A DNA stretch of 64,000 bases from Eggerthia catenaformis OT 569 = DSM 20559 (GTDB lineage: Bacteria; Bacillota_I; Bacilli_A; Erysipelotrichales; Coprobacillaceae), in contig NZ_KB446646.1 in assembly GCF_000340375.1 (NCBI RefSeq), positions 251,958 through 315,957 on the forward strand. Reading direction: 5' to 3'. The notes under the pieces were generated by a model. It did no database searches. It was not told the origin of the DNA and worked only from the letters and a program-made list of their open reading frames with translations. Below are positions 56,726-64,000 of the stretch, one piece after another. Every line of letters begins with the position of its first letter. Within the stretch, counting starts at the first letter, position 1. The translations under genes were made by a program, and so were the position numbers.

Positions 56726-57376
56726 ATGAATATATTTACATTTATACAAATGATAGATCATCTAATCCTATCATTTTATCATCAGTTTGCTTTAATGACA
56801 CAAGGAACTTTTAATACTTTTTTTAGAATTATTTCTTATAGTGCTGAAACAAGAAAAGCTCTGCCTATATTAATCTTTGCGATAATTCTTTTGATTTTTA
56901 AGAAAACAAGAAAAGCAGCATTCTGTATGATTATAGCTATGCTTTTAGGAACTATTTTTGTTGATCTGATTAAAGGCAATGTTGCCAGAATAAGACCTTT
57001 TAAAAGTGGAAATCCGGATTATCTTATCTGGTGGAAGTATGCCGGAAGTGTAAGTATAGGTGAATATTCTTTTCCTTCAGGTCATACAACTGCCGCTATG
57101 GCAGCAATGAGCAGTTTGTTTATTTATACTAAGAAGAAAATCAGCTGGATCGGTTTTATATATGTTTTATTAATGGGAATGTCCAGGAATTATTTGATGG
57201 TTCATTATCCCAGTGATGTTTTAGGCGGTATACTGACAGGCTTATGTGCAGCATTAGCCGGTTATGTTATTACACAGATAACAGTCTATTTTATTAACTG
57301 TCATCAGAATAATAAGTTCTTTTATTATATTAAAGAAGGAAGTTTCTTTAAATTTAAAGAGAATAGAGATATATAA
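56726..57376 (+). CDS. PAP2 family phosphatase
   Basis: Membrane phosphatase of the PAP2 superfamily (216 residues, about six helices). The three active-site motifs are visible: KGNVARIRPF, SFPSGHTTAAMAA and SRNYLMVHYPSDVLGG. Likely substrates are phosphatidic acid or undecaprenyl pyrophosphate at the outer face. AGAGGAGAATT is the ribosome binding site. Confidence 0.92.
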   Translation: MNIFTFIQMIDHLILSFYHQFALMTQGTFNTFFRIISYSAETRKALPILIFAIILLIFKKTRKAAFCMIIAMLLGTIFVDLIKGNVARIRPFKSGNPDYLIWWKYAGSVSIGEYSFPSGHTTAAMAAMSSLFIYTKKKISWIGFIYVLLMGMSRNYLMVHYPSDVLGGILTGLCAALAGYVITQITVYFINCHQNNKFFYYIKEGSFFKFKENRDI

Positions 57377-57385
57377 AAATAATAG

Positions 57386-57422
57386 AGTCTTTTCCAATTG
57401 TTGCTTGGAAAAAGACTTTTTT
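57386..57422. terminator. Bidirectional terminator
   Basis: AGTCTTTTCCAA and TTGGAAAAAGACT pair (one bulge), followed by a T run, between the convergent PAP2 and bacteriocin-ABC genes. Confidence 0.75.
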
Positions 57423-58053
57423 ATTTATGAATATTTATAATACGATCGCATTGAGAAGCAATTTTAGGATCATGAGTAACTATGACTATGGTTTTTCCCT
57501 GTTGTCTGCACTGAAAGAGAAGCTGAAGAATCATCTGACTGTTTATGGGATCTAGTGAACCGGTAGGTTCATCACAAAGAATGATTTGAGACTCTTTTAA
57601 GAGAATACGTGCTAAAGCAGTTCTTTGCTGTTCTCCACCGGATAATGTATATATTTTTCTGTTACTCATATTCTGTAAGCCTACTTTTAATAGGGATTCT
57701 TCAATGAGTTTTTTCTTTTCTTTCTTATTATATTGAGTATATTTTAAGCCAATAAGCAGATTATCATAAACAGTCATCGAGTCAACTAATGCAAAGTTTT
57801 GGAAGAGATAAGATATTGTATGTCGCATTAATAAAGATGATTGATGACTTTTGTGGTTAATTAATATTCCATTATAAAGAATATGACCTGTATCAGGTCT
57901 TTCAAGAAGTCCCATAATATTAAGTAAGGTGGATTTTCCTGATCCGCTAGGACCGGTAATCGCAATAATTTCTTTTTTTCTTACTGATATACTTATATTA
58001 TTTAGAATGATGTAATTATTATATGATTTTGAGATATTCTTAAGTTCCAGCAT
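57421..58053 (-). CDS. Bacteriocin-associated ABC transporter ATPase
   Basis: ATPase of 210 residues in the MacB/LolD-like class that accompanies lactococcin-972-type bacteriocins: GPSGSGKSTLLN, QNFALVDSMTVYDNL, LSGGEQQRTALAR, ILCDEPTGSLD and VTHDPKIA. The ATG at 58053 overlaps the permease stop (TAATG); the longer frame to 58131 is inside the permease gene. With the 660-residue permease it would export or give immunity to the peptide encoded upstream. Confidence 0.9.
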   Translation of the reverse strand: MLELKNISKSYNNYIILNNISISVRKKEIIAITGPSGSGKSTLLNIMGLLERPDTGHILYNGILINHKSHQSSLLMRHTISYLFQNFALVDSMTVYDNLLIGLKYTQYNKKEKKKLIEESLLKVGLQNMSNRKIYTLSGGEQQRTALARILLKESQIILCDEPTGSLDPINSQMILQLLFQCRQQGKTIVIVTHDPKIASQCDRIINIHK

Positions 58054-60035
58054 TATTGATTTCCTTTCAGCATTAGTATGATAGATTGTTTTTCTTGATA
58101 TTTTGTATGAATAAGAAAAAGAATCATCCATGTCAGTAGAATAAGAGTATAAAGAGCTAATAGATAGAAAAGAGAATAATTCATTAATAATGAAATAATA
58201 AAAGATAAAATAAAGGTAATGTTGCTCATTAGTATTAATGATTTATATTTATCAATAAAACGATATCCATTCATTTTTTGAATACTTAAGAGTTTAATAT
58301 TCTGTAAGATATAAAGTTTTATATTTTGAAGAGTAATAATAATCATTAAAGAAATAAGAGTTATAATTGCTATTATGACTCCGATAAAAAGCATCCACTC
58401 ATTATGATTAAGCATAGACATTTCATCATATGCTGTTATATAATTATCGACATACTGAGATAACTGATATTGTTCTAGTATATTTATAATCTTTGCCCGA
58501 TTTGCTTTAATTTTATAAGGATTATATTTATAACCAAGGATAAGATTATAATCACTATCTTTTCCATTATTTTCAGTTAATACCTGAATAATAGGTGATT
58601 GAATCATATTTGTATAGTTATTAGTGATTTGAGAATTATAAGTAAAGAATCTTTGATTATGCTTATAATAAATGATCTTTATACCTTGTGATATATCATA
58701 CATCCCTTTTGTTATGTCTACAATTTCTTCTTTAGAAAAAGGTGTTTTTTCATCTACAAGAACTACTCTTCTGGACTCATTTTCATTAATGAGTATTCTT
58801 TTATTATGACTATCCATAACCTTTTCTTCTTTTAAATAATTAGTATTAATATAAGCCATACTGGTCTTATTTAGCGTCTGCTTATCATATTCATTAAAAT
58901 CGGCTAATATAGAGCCTAAACGATTCAATTCTTTAAATAGTTCTTTTTGTTTATTTAAGAAGCTTTTAGAAGAAAGTTCATCAGGATTTTCTACATTAGA
59001 TAATTCACTAATAAGATAATATTTTTTTGTCTTTTCCCATTGAGTATGGTTATTATATCTGCTTAAAAGTGCTTCTCCTTTATTTATACTTACAGAAGAA
59101 AGAGTAGTTATAAGAACGACAATAATAAGAAAAACAATTTGATTAAAAATAATAAAGTAATGTGAAACAGATTTATTTTTTAAATAATCAATAGGTTTTA
59201 CCTTTGTAAAAAGAGCTATTAATAATGAGGAAATAATAAAAGTAATAATACATAATAATCCCAATAATAAATAAGAGTTAAATAAAAAGATAAAAACAAA
59301 ATGATTAAACTGTCTACAAATAATAAATGTTAGTAACGTAAAAGTTGAATAACTGGTAAGAATTTGCTTAAATATAATATCAATAATAGAATCTTTCCAT
59401 ATTGTATAAAAATCATATCCATTTAATTTATATATTGAAAATCTTTTAAAACTGCCAAGAAGATTATAAATAAGTAAGAGAGTAAAAATAAGATAGAATG
59501 CAAAAATACTTAATATAATCCAAGGCATCATATCTATTTGTCCTTCTTTTGATGTTATTTCAGTTATATGAATAGATAATCTATTATTCATTTCATTTCT
59601 AAATGAAATATAATCATCAGTATTACTGGCTGTAATAATAGCTTCGCCTTCTATCTGATAAGAATCTTTGATAATATTATCAAGAGACTTGATAGTCAGA
59701 TGAAAGCTATGATCAAACTGTTTAATATTGTCTGTTTTAAATGACTTCAAATACTGATTTGAAGTTAAATAAACATATTTAATATAGTTTTCTTTATTAC
59801 TTTTAGTAAGAAAAAAATTAATATGGTGTTGATCAGCTGTTTCCTTAATTGTCTTTATAATCATTTTCTTATCATTTTTTAAGATAGAATGAGGAAGCTG
59901 AATAGTATAATGATATTCTGCTTTCTTTTCACTATATACAATATTATTGAAATTCTGATGTGATGCTAGGCTATATTGCATCATAAAAAGACTGCTTGTA
60001 AGGATAAGTATTATGAATATCATTGATTTTTTCAT
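58053..60035 (-). CDS. Bacteriocin-associated integral membrane protein (DUF1430-like)
   Basis: 660-residue membrane protein: N-terminal helix, a ~140-residue outside domain, three helices, a lactococcin-972-type KLNGYDFYTIW segment, further helices, a second outside domain, and a C-terminal helix trio with IQKMNGYRF. The repeated L-N-G-Y / M-N-G-Y-x-F motif and seven-helix layout match the bacteriocin-associated membrane protein family. It lies between the bacteriocin gene (22 bases upstream) and the ATPase. GAGGAGGAAACTG is the ribosome binding site. Confidence 0.85.
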   Translation of the reverse strand: MKKSMIFIILILTSSLFMMQYSLASHQNFNNIVYSEKKAEYHYTIQLPHSILKNDKKMIIKTIKETADQHHINFFLTKSNKENYIKYVYLTSNQYLKSFKTDNIKQFDHSFHLTIKSLDNIIKDSYQIEGEAIITASNTDDYISFRNEMNNRLSIHITEITSKEGQIDMMPWIILSIFAFYLIFTLLLIYNLLGSFKRFSIYKLNGYDFYTIWKDSIIDIIFKQILTSYSTFTLLTFIICRQFNHFVFIFLFNSYLLLGLLCIITFIISSLLIALFTKVKPIDYLKNKSVSHYFIIFNQIVFLIIVVLITTLSSVSINKGEALLSRYNNHTQWEKTKKYYLISELSNVENPDELSSKSFLNKQKELFKELNRLGSILADFNEYDKQTLNKTSMAYINTNYLKEEKVMDSHNKRILINENESRRVVLVDEKTPFSKEEIVDITKGMYDISQGIKIIYYKHNQRFFTYNSQITNNYTNMIQSPIIQVLTENNGKDSDYNLILGYKYNPYKIKANRAKIINILEQYQLSQYVDNYITAYDEMSMLNHNEWMLFIGVIIAIITLISLMIIITLQNIKLYILQNIKLLSIQKMNGYRFIDKYKSLILMSNITFILSFIISLLMNYSLFYLLALYTLILLTWMILFLIHTKYQEKQSIILMLKGNQ

Positions 60036-60057
60036 TCAGTTTCCTCCTCATACTTAG

Positions 60058-60321
60058 TTAAAATCCATAGTAAGATCTATTTGATTTCCATCCTCCAAAA
60101 TAACGCTGAGTATAAGCATTTGCATAATGTTTTTTAGTAGGATGATAATATTTTGATTCTTGTCTAAACCATAAATTTAAAAATGTACCAACACCAAAAG
60201 ACCAATTTCCGCCATCTGCTTTCATATCATAAATATAAGCTTTTACCGGTGAAAATATTCCTGATAAAACTAAAGCCAATAAGAGGATGCTTGTTCTTTT
60301 TAATAACTTTTTGTTTTTCAT
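60058..60321 (-). CDS. Lactococcin-972-like bacteriocin precursor
   Basis: 87 residues with a Sec signal peptide (MKNKKLLKRT, hydrophobic core, likely cleavage after S-P-V-K-A at residue 27). The predicted mature peptide of about 60 residues has D-G-G-N-W-S-F-G-V-G, then SKYYHPTKKHYANAY and GGWKSNRSYYGF. The W-x-x-G-V-G start and S-x-Y-x-H-x-x-K-x-H-x-A pattern are those of lactococcin 972, a secreted lipid-II-binding septum inhibitor. It contains no Cys. GTGGAGGG is the ribosome binding site. The family call also rests on the two downstream genes. Confidence 0.85.
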   Translation of the reverse strand: MKNKKLLKRTSILLLALVLSGIFSPVKAYIYDMKADGGNWSFGVGTFLNLWFRQESKYYHPTKKHYANAYTQRYFGGWKSNRSYYGF

Positions 60322-60365
60322 TTTCCCTCCACATTTTTATCCTTACGCAAAAAGAATATAATAAA

Positions 60366-60383
60366 AAAACTGCTACTGCTACT
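60366..60383 (-). terminator. Left half of a terminator split by the IS3-family element
   Basis: AAAACTGCT (60366-60374) and GCTAC (60378-60382) once paired with GTAGC (61863-61867) and AGCAGTTTT (61872-61880). Joining 60383 to 61858 (removing the element and one ACT copy) restores a long hairpin with T runs on both strands, positioned just after the histidine-kinase stop codon. The IS landed in its apical part. Confidence 0.75.
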
Positions 60384-60390
60384 TGATATG

Positions 60391-60424
60391 TACCCTCTTT
60401 ACTGGACAATCAGTAAGGAGGGTA
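60391..60424 (+). promoter_or_regulatory. IS left-end hairpin sequestering the orfA ribosome binding site
   Basis: TACCCTCTTTACTG (60391-60404) pairs with CAGTAAGGAGGGTA (60411-60424) around a 6-base loop, with one T-G pair. The second arm contains AAGGAGG (60415-60421), the ribosome binding site for the ATG at 60430. Transcripts entering from outside would carry the whole stem and hide it. Confidence 0.6.
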
Positions 60425-60429
60425 TTTTT

Positions 60430-60999
60430 ATGCGTTATAGCTATGAATTTAAGAAAAAATGTGTTGAAATGTATTATCAAGGAATTTATCCTGATACTCC
60501 TGAGGGGATCGATACCAAAATCTTTCGAAATAAAGTTAGAGAATGGGTTCGAATTGAAGAGGCAAACGGATCGGATGCTCTTCGCCATAAGGCTCACAAC
60601 AAAAATTGGACTCCGGAAGCTAAACTTGAACTTGTGGCTAAAGTGATTGCAGGTGAATCATACAAATCAGTGGCATTTAATGCTGGAATTAGTGATGGTA
60701 TGTTATATCAGTGGGTTCGCAAATATAAGATTTTTGGTTATAATGGACTTATCAATAAAAAGAAAGGTCGAAAATCAAAGAATCCGGATATGAAAAAAAT
60801 AGGTACTAGAAAACCACCAAAACCAAATGAATCTGAATATGAAGAATTAATCAGATTAAGAGCTGAAAACGAATATATGAAAGCAGAAATAGAAGTAATA
60901 AAAAAAGAGATCGCCTTGAGAGAAGAAAAGGAAGCTGCGCGACTCAAGGCGAAAAAGCAGCAATCATCAAAGAACTCCGCAAGAATGGATACAAATTAA
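60430..60999 (+). CDS. IS3-family transposase OrfA
   Basis: 189-residue OrfA with two helix-turn-helix regions (YSYEFKKKCVEMYYQG and SYKSVAFNAGISDGMLYQWVRKY) and a C-terminal leucine-zipper-like coiled coil (EELIRLRAENEYMKAEIEVIKKE). It binds the element ends. Start at ATG 60430 behind AAGGAGG. A -1 slippery site G-AAA-AAG (60951-60957) shortly before its end lets ribosomes enter the orfB frame. Confidence 0.9.
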   Translation: MRYSYEFKKKCVEMYYQGIYPDTPEGIDTKIFRNKVREWVRIEEANGSDALRHKAHNKNWTPEAKLELVAKVIAGESYKSVAFNAGISDGMLYQWVRKYKIFGYNGLINKKKGRKSKNPDMKKIGTRKPPKPNESEYEELIRLRAENEYMKAEIEVIKKEIALREEKEAARLKAKKQQSSKNSARMDTN

Positions 61000-61016
61000 A
61001 GTATCTCCTTAAAGCT

Positions 61017-61817
61017 GTGCCTATGGCTAAATCTACCTATTATTTTGAACTTAACAGAAAAGATGTTGTTGCTGAACGTAATCAAGAATTACTAGAAGAA
61101 ATCAAAAGTATTTTTGAAGAGAACAAACGTAGATACGGAGTAAGACGAGTTCATCAAGAACTTGTAAATCGTGGACACAAGATAAACCATAAGCGAGTTC
61201 AGCGTCTTATGCATGAAGCCAGCTTGTCCGGAAAACGTCCAAAGCAAAAATATCACTCATACAAAGGCAAAGTTGGAAAGATTGCAGATAACATAATAGA
61301 TAGAGATTTCACAACAACTGCACCATTACAGAAATGGACAACAGATATATCTCAGTTCAATTTTTCATGGGGAAAGTGTTATATATCGCCGGTACTAGAC
61401 ATGAATACAAACGAGATTGTTTCATATGATTTATCAACTACTCCAAATCTTGAACAGATAGTAAGAATGCTGGATAGAGCTTTAGATAAGTTTCCCAATG
61501 TTGAAGATCTTATATTTCATTCGGATCAAGGTTGGCAATATCAACATGCTTATTTCAGAAATATTTTACAGGAACACGGAATTATCCAATCAATGTCACG
61601 AAAAGGGAATTGCTATGATAATTGTATTATGGAGTCATTCTTTGGAAGGTTAAAAAACGAGATGTATTATGGTCATGAAAAGGACTATTCTTCTTTTGAA
61701 GAATTCTCGAAGGCTGTTGCAGAGTATATAGATTATTATAACAACAAAAGAATTCAGGCGAAAACAAAATGGATGCCACCTGTAAAATACAGGATAACAT
61801 CCATGTGTTCAGCCTAG
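61017..61817 (+). CDS. IS3-family transposase OrfB (DDE integrase domain)
   Basis: Catalytic half: HTH_21-like segment (RYGVRRVHQELVNRGHKINHKRVQRLM), then the rve domain with W-T-T-D-I-S (first Asp), FHSDQGWQYQH (second Asp) and CIMESFFGRLKNE (Glu). The frame is open upstream of the GTG at 61017 and reads I-I-K-E-L-R-K-N-G-Y-K-L-K-Y-L-L-K-A-V, normal OrfB sequence. The real product is therefore the OrfAB fusion made by -1 frameshifting at 60951-60957. Confidence 0.92.
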   Translation: MPMAKSTYYFELNRKDVVAERNQELLEEIKSIFEENKRRYGVRRVHQELVNRGHKINHKRVQRLMHEASLSGKRPKQKYHSYKGKVGKIADNIIDRDFTTTAPLQKWTTDISQFNFSWGKCYISPVLDMNTNEIVSYDLSTTPNLEQIVRMLDRALDKFPNVEDLIFHSDQGWQYQHAYFRNILQEHGIIQSMSRKGNCYDNCIMESFFGRLKNEMYYGHEKDYSSFEEFSKAVAEYIDYYNNKRIQAKTKWMPPVKYRITSMCSA

Positions 61818-61893
61818 CTCATAAATATGTGTCCAGAATTCTGGGTACATATCAACTTGTATGTAGCGAGAAGCAGTTTTATGCAGTAAAATG

Positions 61894-63162
61894 TTATTTA
61901 ATGACATCAATGAGAACAATTTCATTGATTAAAGTATTATTTTCAAGATGGTATCTATTAATTCCTTGATATTTTGAAATAATGTCATTAATGATATATA
62001 AGCCTATACCATGATGAATAGGATCATTCTTAGTTGTTTGCTTTTCTTTGATAGGAGCAAGATCAAAATCTTCCGGAATACTATTAGAAATAGTAATAGA
62101 GAAAGAATGAATCATATTTTTAAGATGGATAGATACTATTTTTTGTGGTGTTTTTAAAGCAGACTCACAGGCATTAGAGATAAGATTATAGAATAATGAA
62201 CTTAATTCACTAACTGGAATATTAATATAACCTATAATATCATCTGACAAAGAAAGATTTAATTGAGGATATTTGTCTGTAAAGTAATTAAAGATACTAT
62301 CAATATACTGATTAGATGATACTTTTGTATAATGAATAGTATGATGAGTCGTTTTTTGAAGATAATCATTTAATGCATCATTATCATTGTTTTTTATCAG
62401 TGTTTGTATTGTAAGCATCTGGGACTGATAATCATGTTTAAACTTGCGTAAATCCTCATTATTTTTGATAATAGACTCAATATATTGATTTTGAATAGTA
62501 CTGTAAGCAAGTAAATCATTTTTCTTCTTTTCTTCTAATAATCTTTGATAATATTCTTTATTGTAAAGAAATAGAATAAAAATAATTATGATAATAAATA
62601 AAAATATATAAATAAAGGTATTAATAATATTGTCTGTATTAAATAGAGAGTTATTATCGCTATAAATAAGATAAAATAAGAATAGAGAAGACATGAGCGT
62701 TAGGAGAATAAGAAAGCGATTGGTATAACGAACTTTATATATTTTATTAAGAATAAGGTTTAGTAAGAGAAATAATAAGAATACTAATACTGATAAAATA
62801 GAACTTGTGGAGATGAAAGAGTTATTGATGATTTCTATATTAAGATAAGAGAATAAAATAATCATCATTAGATTTACAGAAGCTATAAGAATATAAGAAA
62901 AAACAAATTTTTTAAAAAATGATACTGATAAATGACCTTCCAGATATAAAAAGATAAAGAAGATAGAGATATTATTAAGAAAAGAAACAGGTACAGGCTT
63001 ATTAATGAGTAAAAGAAATAAGGTTAAAGATATGAAGAAAATAGCTATATGTTTTATTTTCTTAATATCAAATTTCTGATTAAAAAATGTATCTGAAATA
63101 ACCAGAATTGAAAGTATAATCATTAATTGTTCAGTTACTGAAGAAATAATAGTAATCATCAT
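61894..63162 (-). CDS. HPK10-type sensor histidine kinase (AgrC-like)
   Basis: 422 residues: six or so membrane helices (about 1-200), then a kinase domain with the HPK10 phospho-acceptor box FKHDYQSQMLTI (His near 245), N box LFYNLISNACESALK and G box HGIGLYIIND. This is the peptide-pheromone receptor kinase type. It overlaps the regulator gene by 4 bases. Its stop codon is only 39 bases from the right end of the IS element. The natural target is the bacteriocin operon. Confidence 0.9.
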   Translation of the reverse strand: MMITIISSVTEQLMIILSILVISDTFFNQKFDIKKIKHIAIFFISLTLFLLLINKPVPVSFLNNISIFFIFLYLEGHLSVSFFKKFVFSYILIASVNLMMIILFSYLNIEIINNSFISTSSILSVLVFLLFLLLNLILNKIYKVRYTNRFLILLTLMSSLFLFYLIYSDNNSLFNTDNIINTFIYIFLFIIIIIFILFLYNKEYYQRLLEEKKKNDLLAYSTIQNQYIESIIKNNEDLRKFKHDYQSQMLTIQTLIKNNDNDALNDYLQKTTHHTIHYTKVSSNQYIDSIFNYFTDKYPQLNLSLSDDIIGYINIPVSELSSLFYNLISNACESALKTPQKIVSIHLKNMIHSFSITISNSIPEDFDLAPIKEKQTTKNDPIHHGIGLYIINDIISKYQGINRYHLENNTLINEIVLIDVIK

Positions 63163-63833
63163 TTTCCTTTCACAAATAAGAAATAAGCTTCTTTAATGGC
63201 TTTAGATTTCCCTCTGGTAATCTTAAAAGAAAGATTGTTTGTAAGAGTTATAGATTTATGATTTAATGATTTAAAATAATTAAAATTAATAATATAAGAT
63301 CTATGAATTCTATAGAATCTATAATCAAGCTTATTTTCTAATTCTTTTAATGTTTTACGAACAAGATAGTCTTTTGTATGAGAATGGATAATAGTATAAG
63401 AACTGCTGGCTTCTAAACAATAGACAGTATTTAAAGATACGGGTATATCATCTATGAAAATATTAGATTTATCAATATATGATTTAAAAATATTTTTTAT
63501 TTTACTTTGATAATCAGAATCATTTTTATCTATATAAGCTAGAACATTTTGACCAAATGCTTCCAATATTTTATCTCTATAGCCTGATAAGAATATAATA
63601 TATGGTTGATAGAGTGATAAAAGATTGTTTTTAACTTCTATACCGTTTATTTTATCCATCTCTATATCTAAAATAATAAGATCATATTGCGTTTTAGAAT
63701 GAAGAAGCTGATCTCCATTTTCATAAAGATCAATAGAATAATCAAGTGAGTAGTCTTCACATAAATGAAGTAATAAATGATAAAGTTCTTCTCTTATAAT
63801 AGGATTATCATCAGTGATAGCTAGTTTTATCAA
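63159..63833 (-). CDS. LytTR-family response regulator (AgrA/ComE-like)
   Basis: 224 residues: receiver domain with the acidic pair DDN near residue 8, phospho-acceptor Asp in LIILDIEMDKINGIEV, and FLSGYRDK; C-terminal LytTR DNA-binding domain with YRIHRSYIINFNY. The start is TTG 63833, behind AAAGG. It is cotranscribed with the kinase and likely activates the bacteriocin genes. Confidence 0.9.
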   Translation of the reverse strand: MIKLAITDDNPIIREELYHLLLHLCEDYSLDYSIDLYENGDQLLHSKTQYDLIILDIEMDKINGIEVKNNLLSLYQPYIIFLSGYRDKILEAFGQNVLAYIDKNDSDYQSKIKNIFKSYIDKSNIFIDDIPVSLNTVYCLEASSSYTIIHSHTKDYLVRKTLKELENKLDYRFYRIHRSYIINFNYFKSLNHKSITLTNNLSFKITRGKSKAIKEAYFLFVKGK

Positions 63834-63853
63834 ATGAGTTTCACAACCTTTCT

Positions 63854-64000
63854 TTATTCAGGAGTATACAGGTAACTATAATTTGTGAGTGTAATATGAT
63901 TTTTTTTAAGATAATTTTTAACTTCTTTTGACATAAGAAAATCAAGTTCTTTAGCACGAGAAAGATTATAACTTGAAATAGTAAGAAGTCTTTGATCAAT
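63854..64000 (-). CDS. Partial gene at window edge, unknown
   Basis: The last 48 codons of a minus-strand gene that starts outside the window: reads I-D-Q-R-L-L-T-I-S-S-Y-N-L-S-R-A-K, then ELDFLMSKEVKNYLKKNH and ends Y-L-Y-T-P-E. No membrane segment or motif is recognised. It precedes the response regulator by about 20 bases and may belong to the same operon. Confidence 0.55.
   Translation of the reverse strand: MDQRLLTISSYNLSRAKELDFLMSKEVKNYLKKNHITLTNYSYLYTPE

Larger units (their letters stand above)
60384..61854 (+). mobile_element. Complete IS3-family element (IS150 type), 1471 bp
   Basis: Ends TGATATGTACCC... and ...GGGTACATATCA are inverted repeats of about 25 bases (12 perfect, then a variable 6, then CTGGACA). 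The element is flanked by a 3-base direct repeat ACT (60381-60383 and 61855-61857). It carries orfA and orfB in the -1 relation usual for IS3. It is oriented opposite to the bacteriocin and two-component genes and lies between them. Confidence 0.93.

Noticed and set aside
60183-60386. Plus-strand frame opposite the bacteriocin gene as an immunity protein
   Set aside because: It is antisense to the signal peptide region, lacks a ribosome binding site, and runs into the IS end.

Overview
The window is an AT-rich bacterial chromosome segment. Codon usage, strong AGGAGG-type ribosome binding sites and gene content (hprK, a cre-like site, a cellobiose-type PTS permease, AddAB, RpiR and LytTR regulators) point to a low-GC Firmicute. 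An Erysipelotrichaceae-like host is my best guess, but nothing in the window fixes the genus. Most of the sequence is ordinary chromosome. Accessory and decaying DNA is concentrated at about 11.5-14.6 kb, 15.9-18.35 kb and 57.4-64 kb.

Layout. 1-6.8 kb: a plus-strand, tightly packed run of uvrB (5' end cut by the window edge), a CCA-adding enzyme, uvrA, hprK and lgt. 6.8-11.5 kb: a MATE exporter and an ABC-2 exporter (ATPase plus two permeases) whose ATPase has a damaged 5' end. 11.5-14.6 kb: a graveyard of mobile DNA, holding a 48-bp remnant of an IS3-family element, a decapitated ECF transporter T subunit with its double-ATPase partner, a YhcG-type nuclease pseudogene, and a small transposon-type gene with an in-frame stop. 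14.6-18.4 kb: a ZIP transporter, mscL, a complete IS1182-type element, tRNA-Thr(CGT), and just behind the tRNA the last 29 codons of a tyrosine recombinase joined to the first codons of a TrmH-like gene.

18.4-28.4 kb: a HAD phosphatase, an O-antigen-polymerase-like membrane protein, and a beta-glucoside module (RpiR regulator, EIIC permease with a cre site at its promoter, 6-phospho-beta-glucosidase, RDD protein, second RpiR regulator), then a Trm11-like methyltransferase, a lipid kinase and a LysR regulator. 28.5-42.8 kb: a heterodimeric ABC exporter, an EEP-family protein, an alpha/beta hydrolase, addB-addA, nadE, asnA and a DJ-1 fragment. 42.9-46.9 kb: a monooxygenase-like protein, thrC, thrB, a PTH2-type peptidyl-tRNA hydrolase and a PHP phosphatase.

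46.9-57.4 kb: a possible 23-residue leader peptide with an overlapping hairpin ahead of a small membrane protein; two unrecognised proteins, an alpha/beta-hydrolase-fold protein without catalytic Ser and His, and a GH1 enzyme in one run; an M24 aminopeptidase; a rhodanese; queT behind a preQ1-I riboswitch; an M3 peptidase; a PTS-EIIB-like orphan; and a PAP2 phosphatase. 57.4-64 kb: a minus-strand bacteriocin locus consisting of a lactococcin-972-like secreted peptide, a large bacteriocin-associated membrane protein and its ABC ATPase. Upstream lies an AgrC/AgrA-like (HPK10/LytTR) two-component pair, now separated from the peptide gene by an intact IS3-family element that landed inside a terminator hairpin. 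That locus, the possible leader peptide at 47.0 kb and the IS scars are the parts most worth following up.
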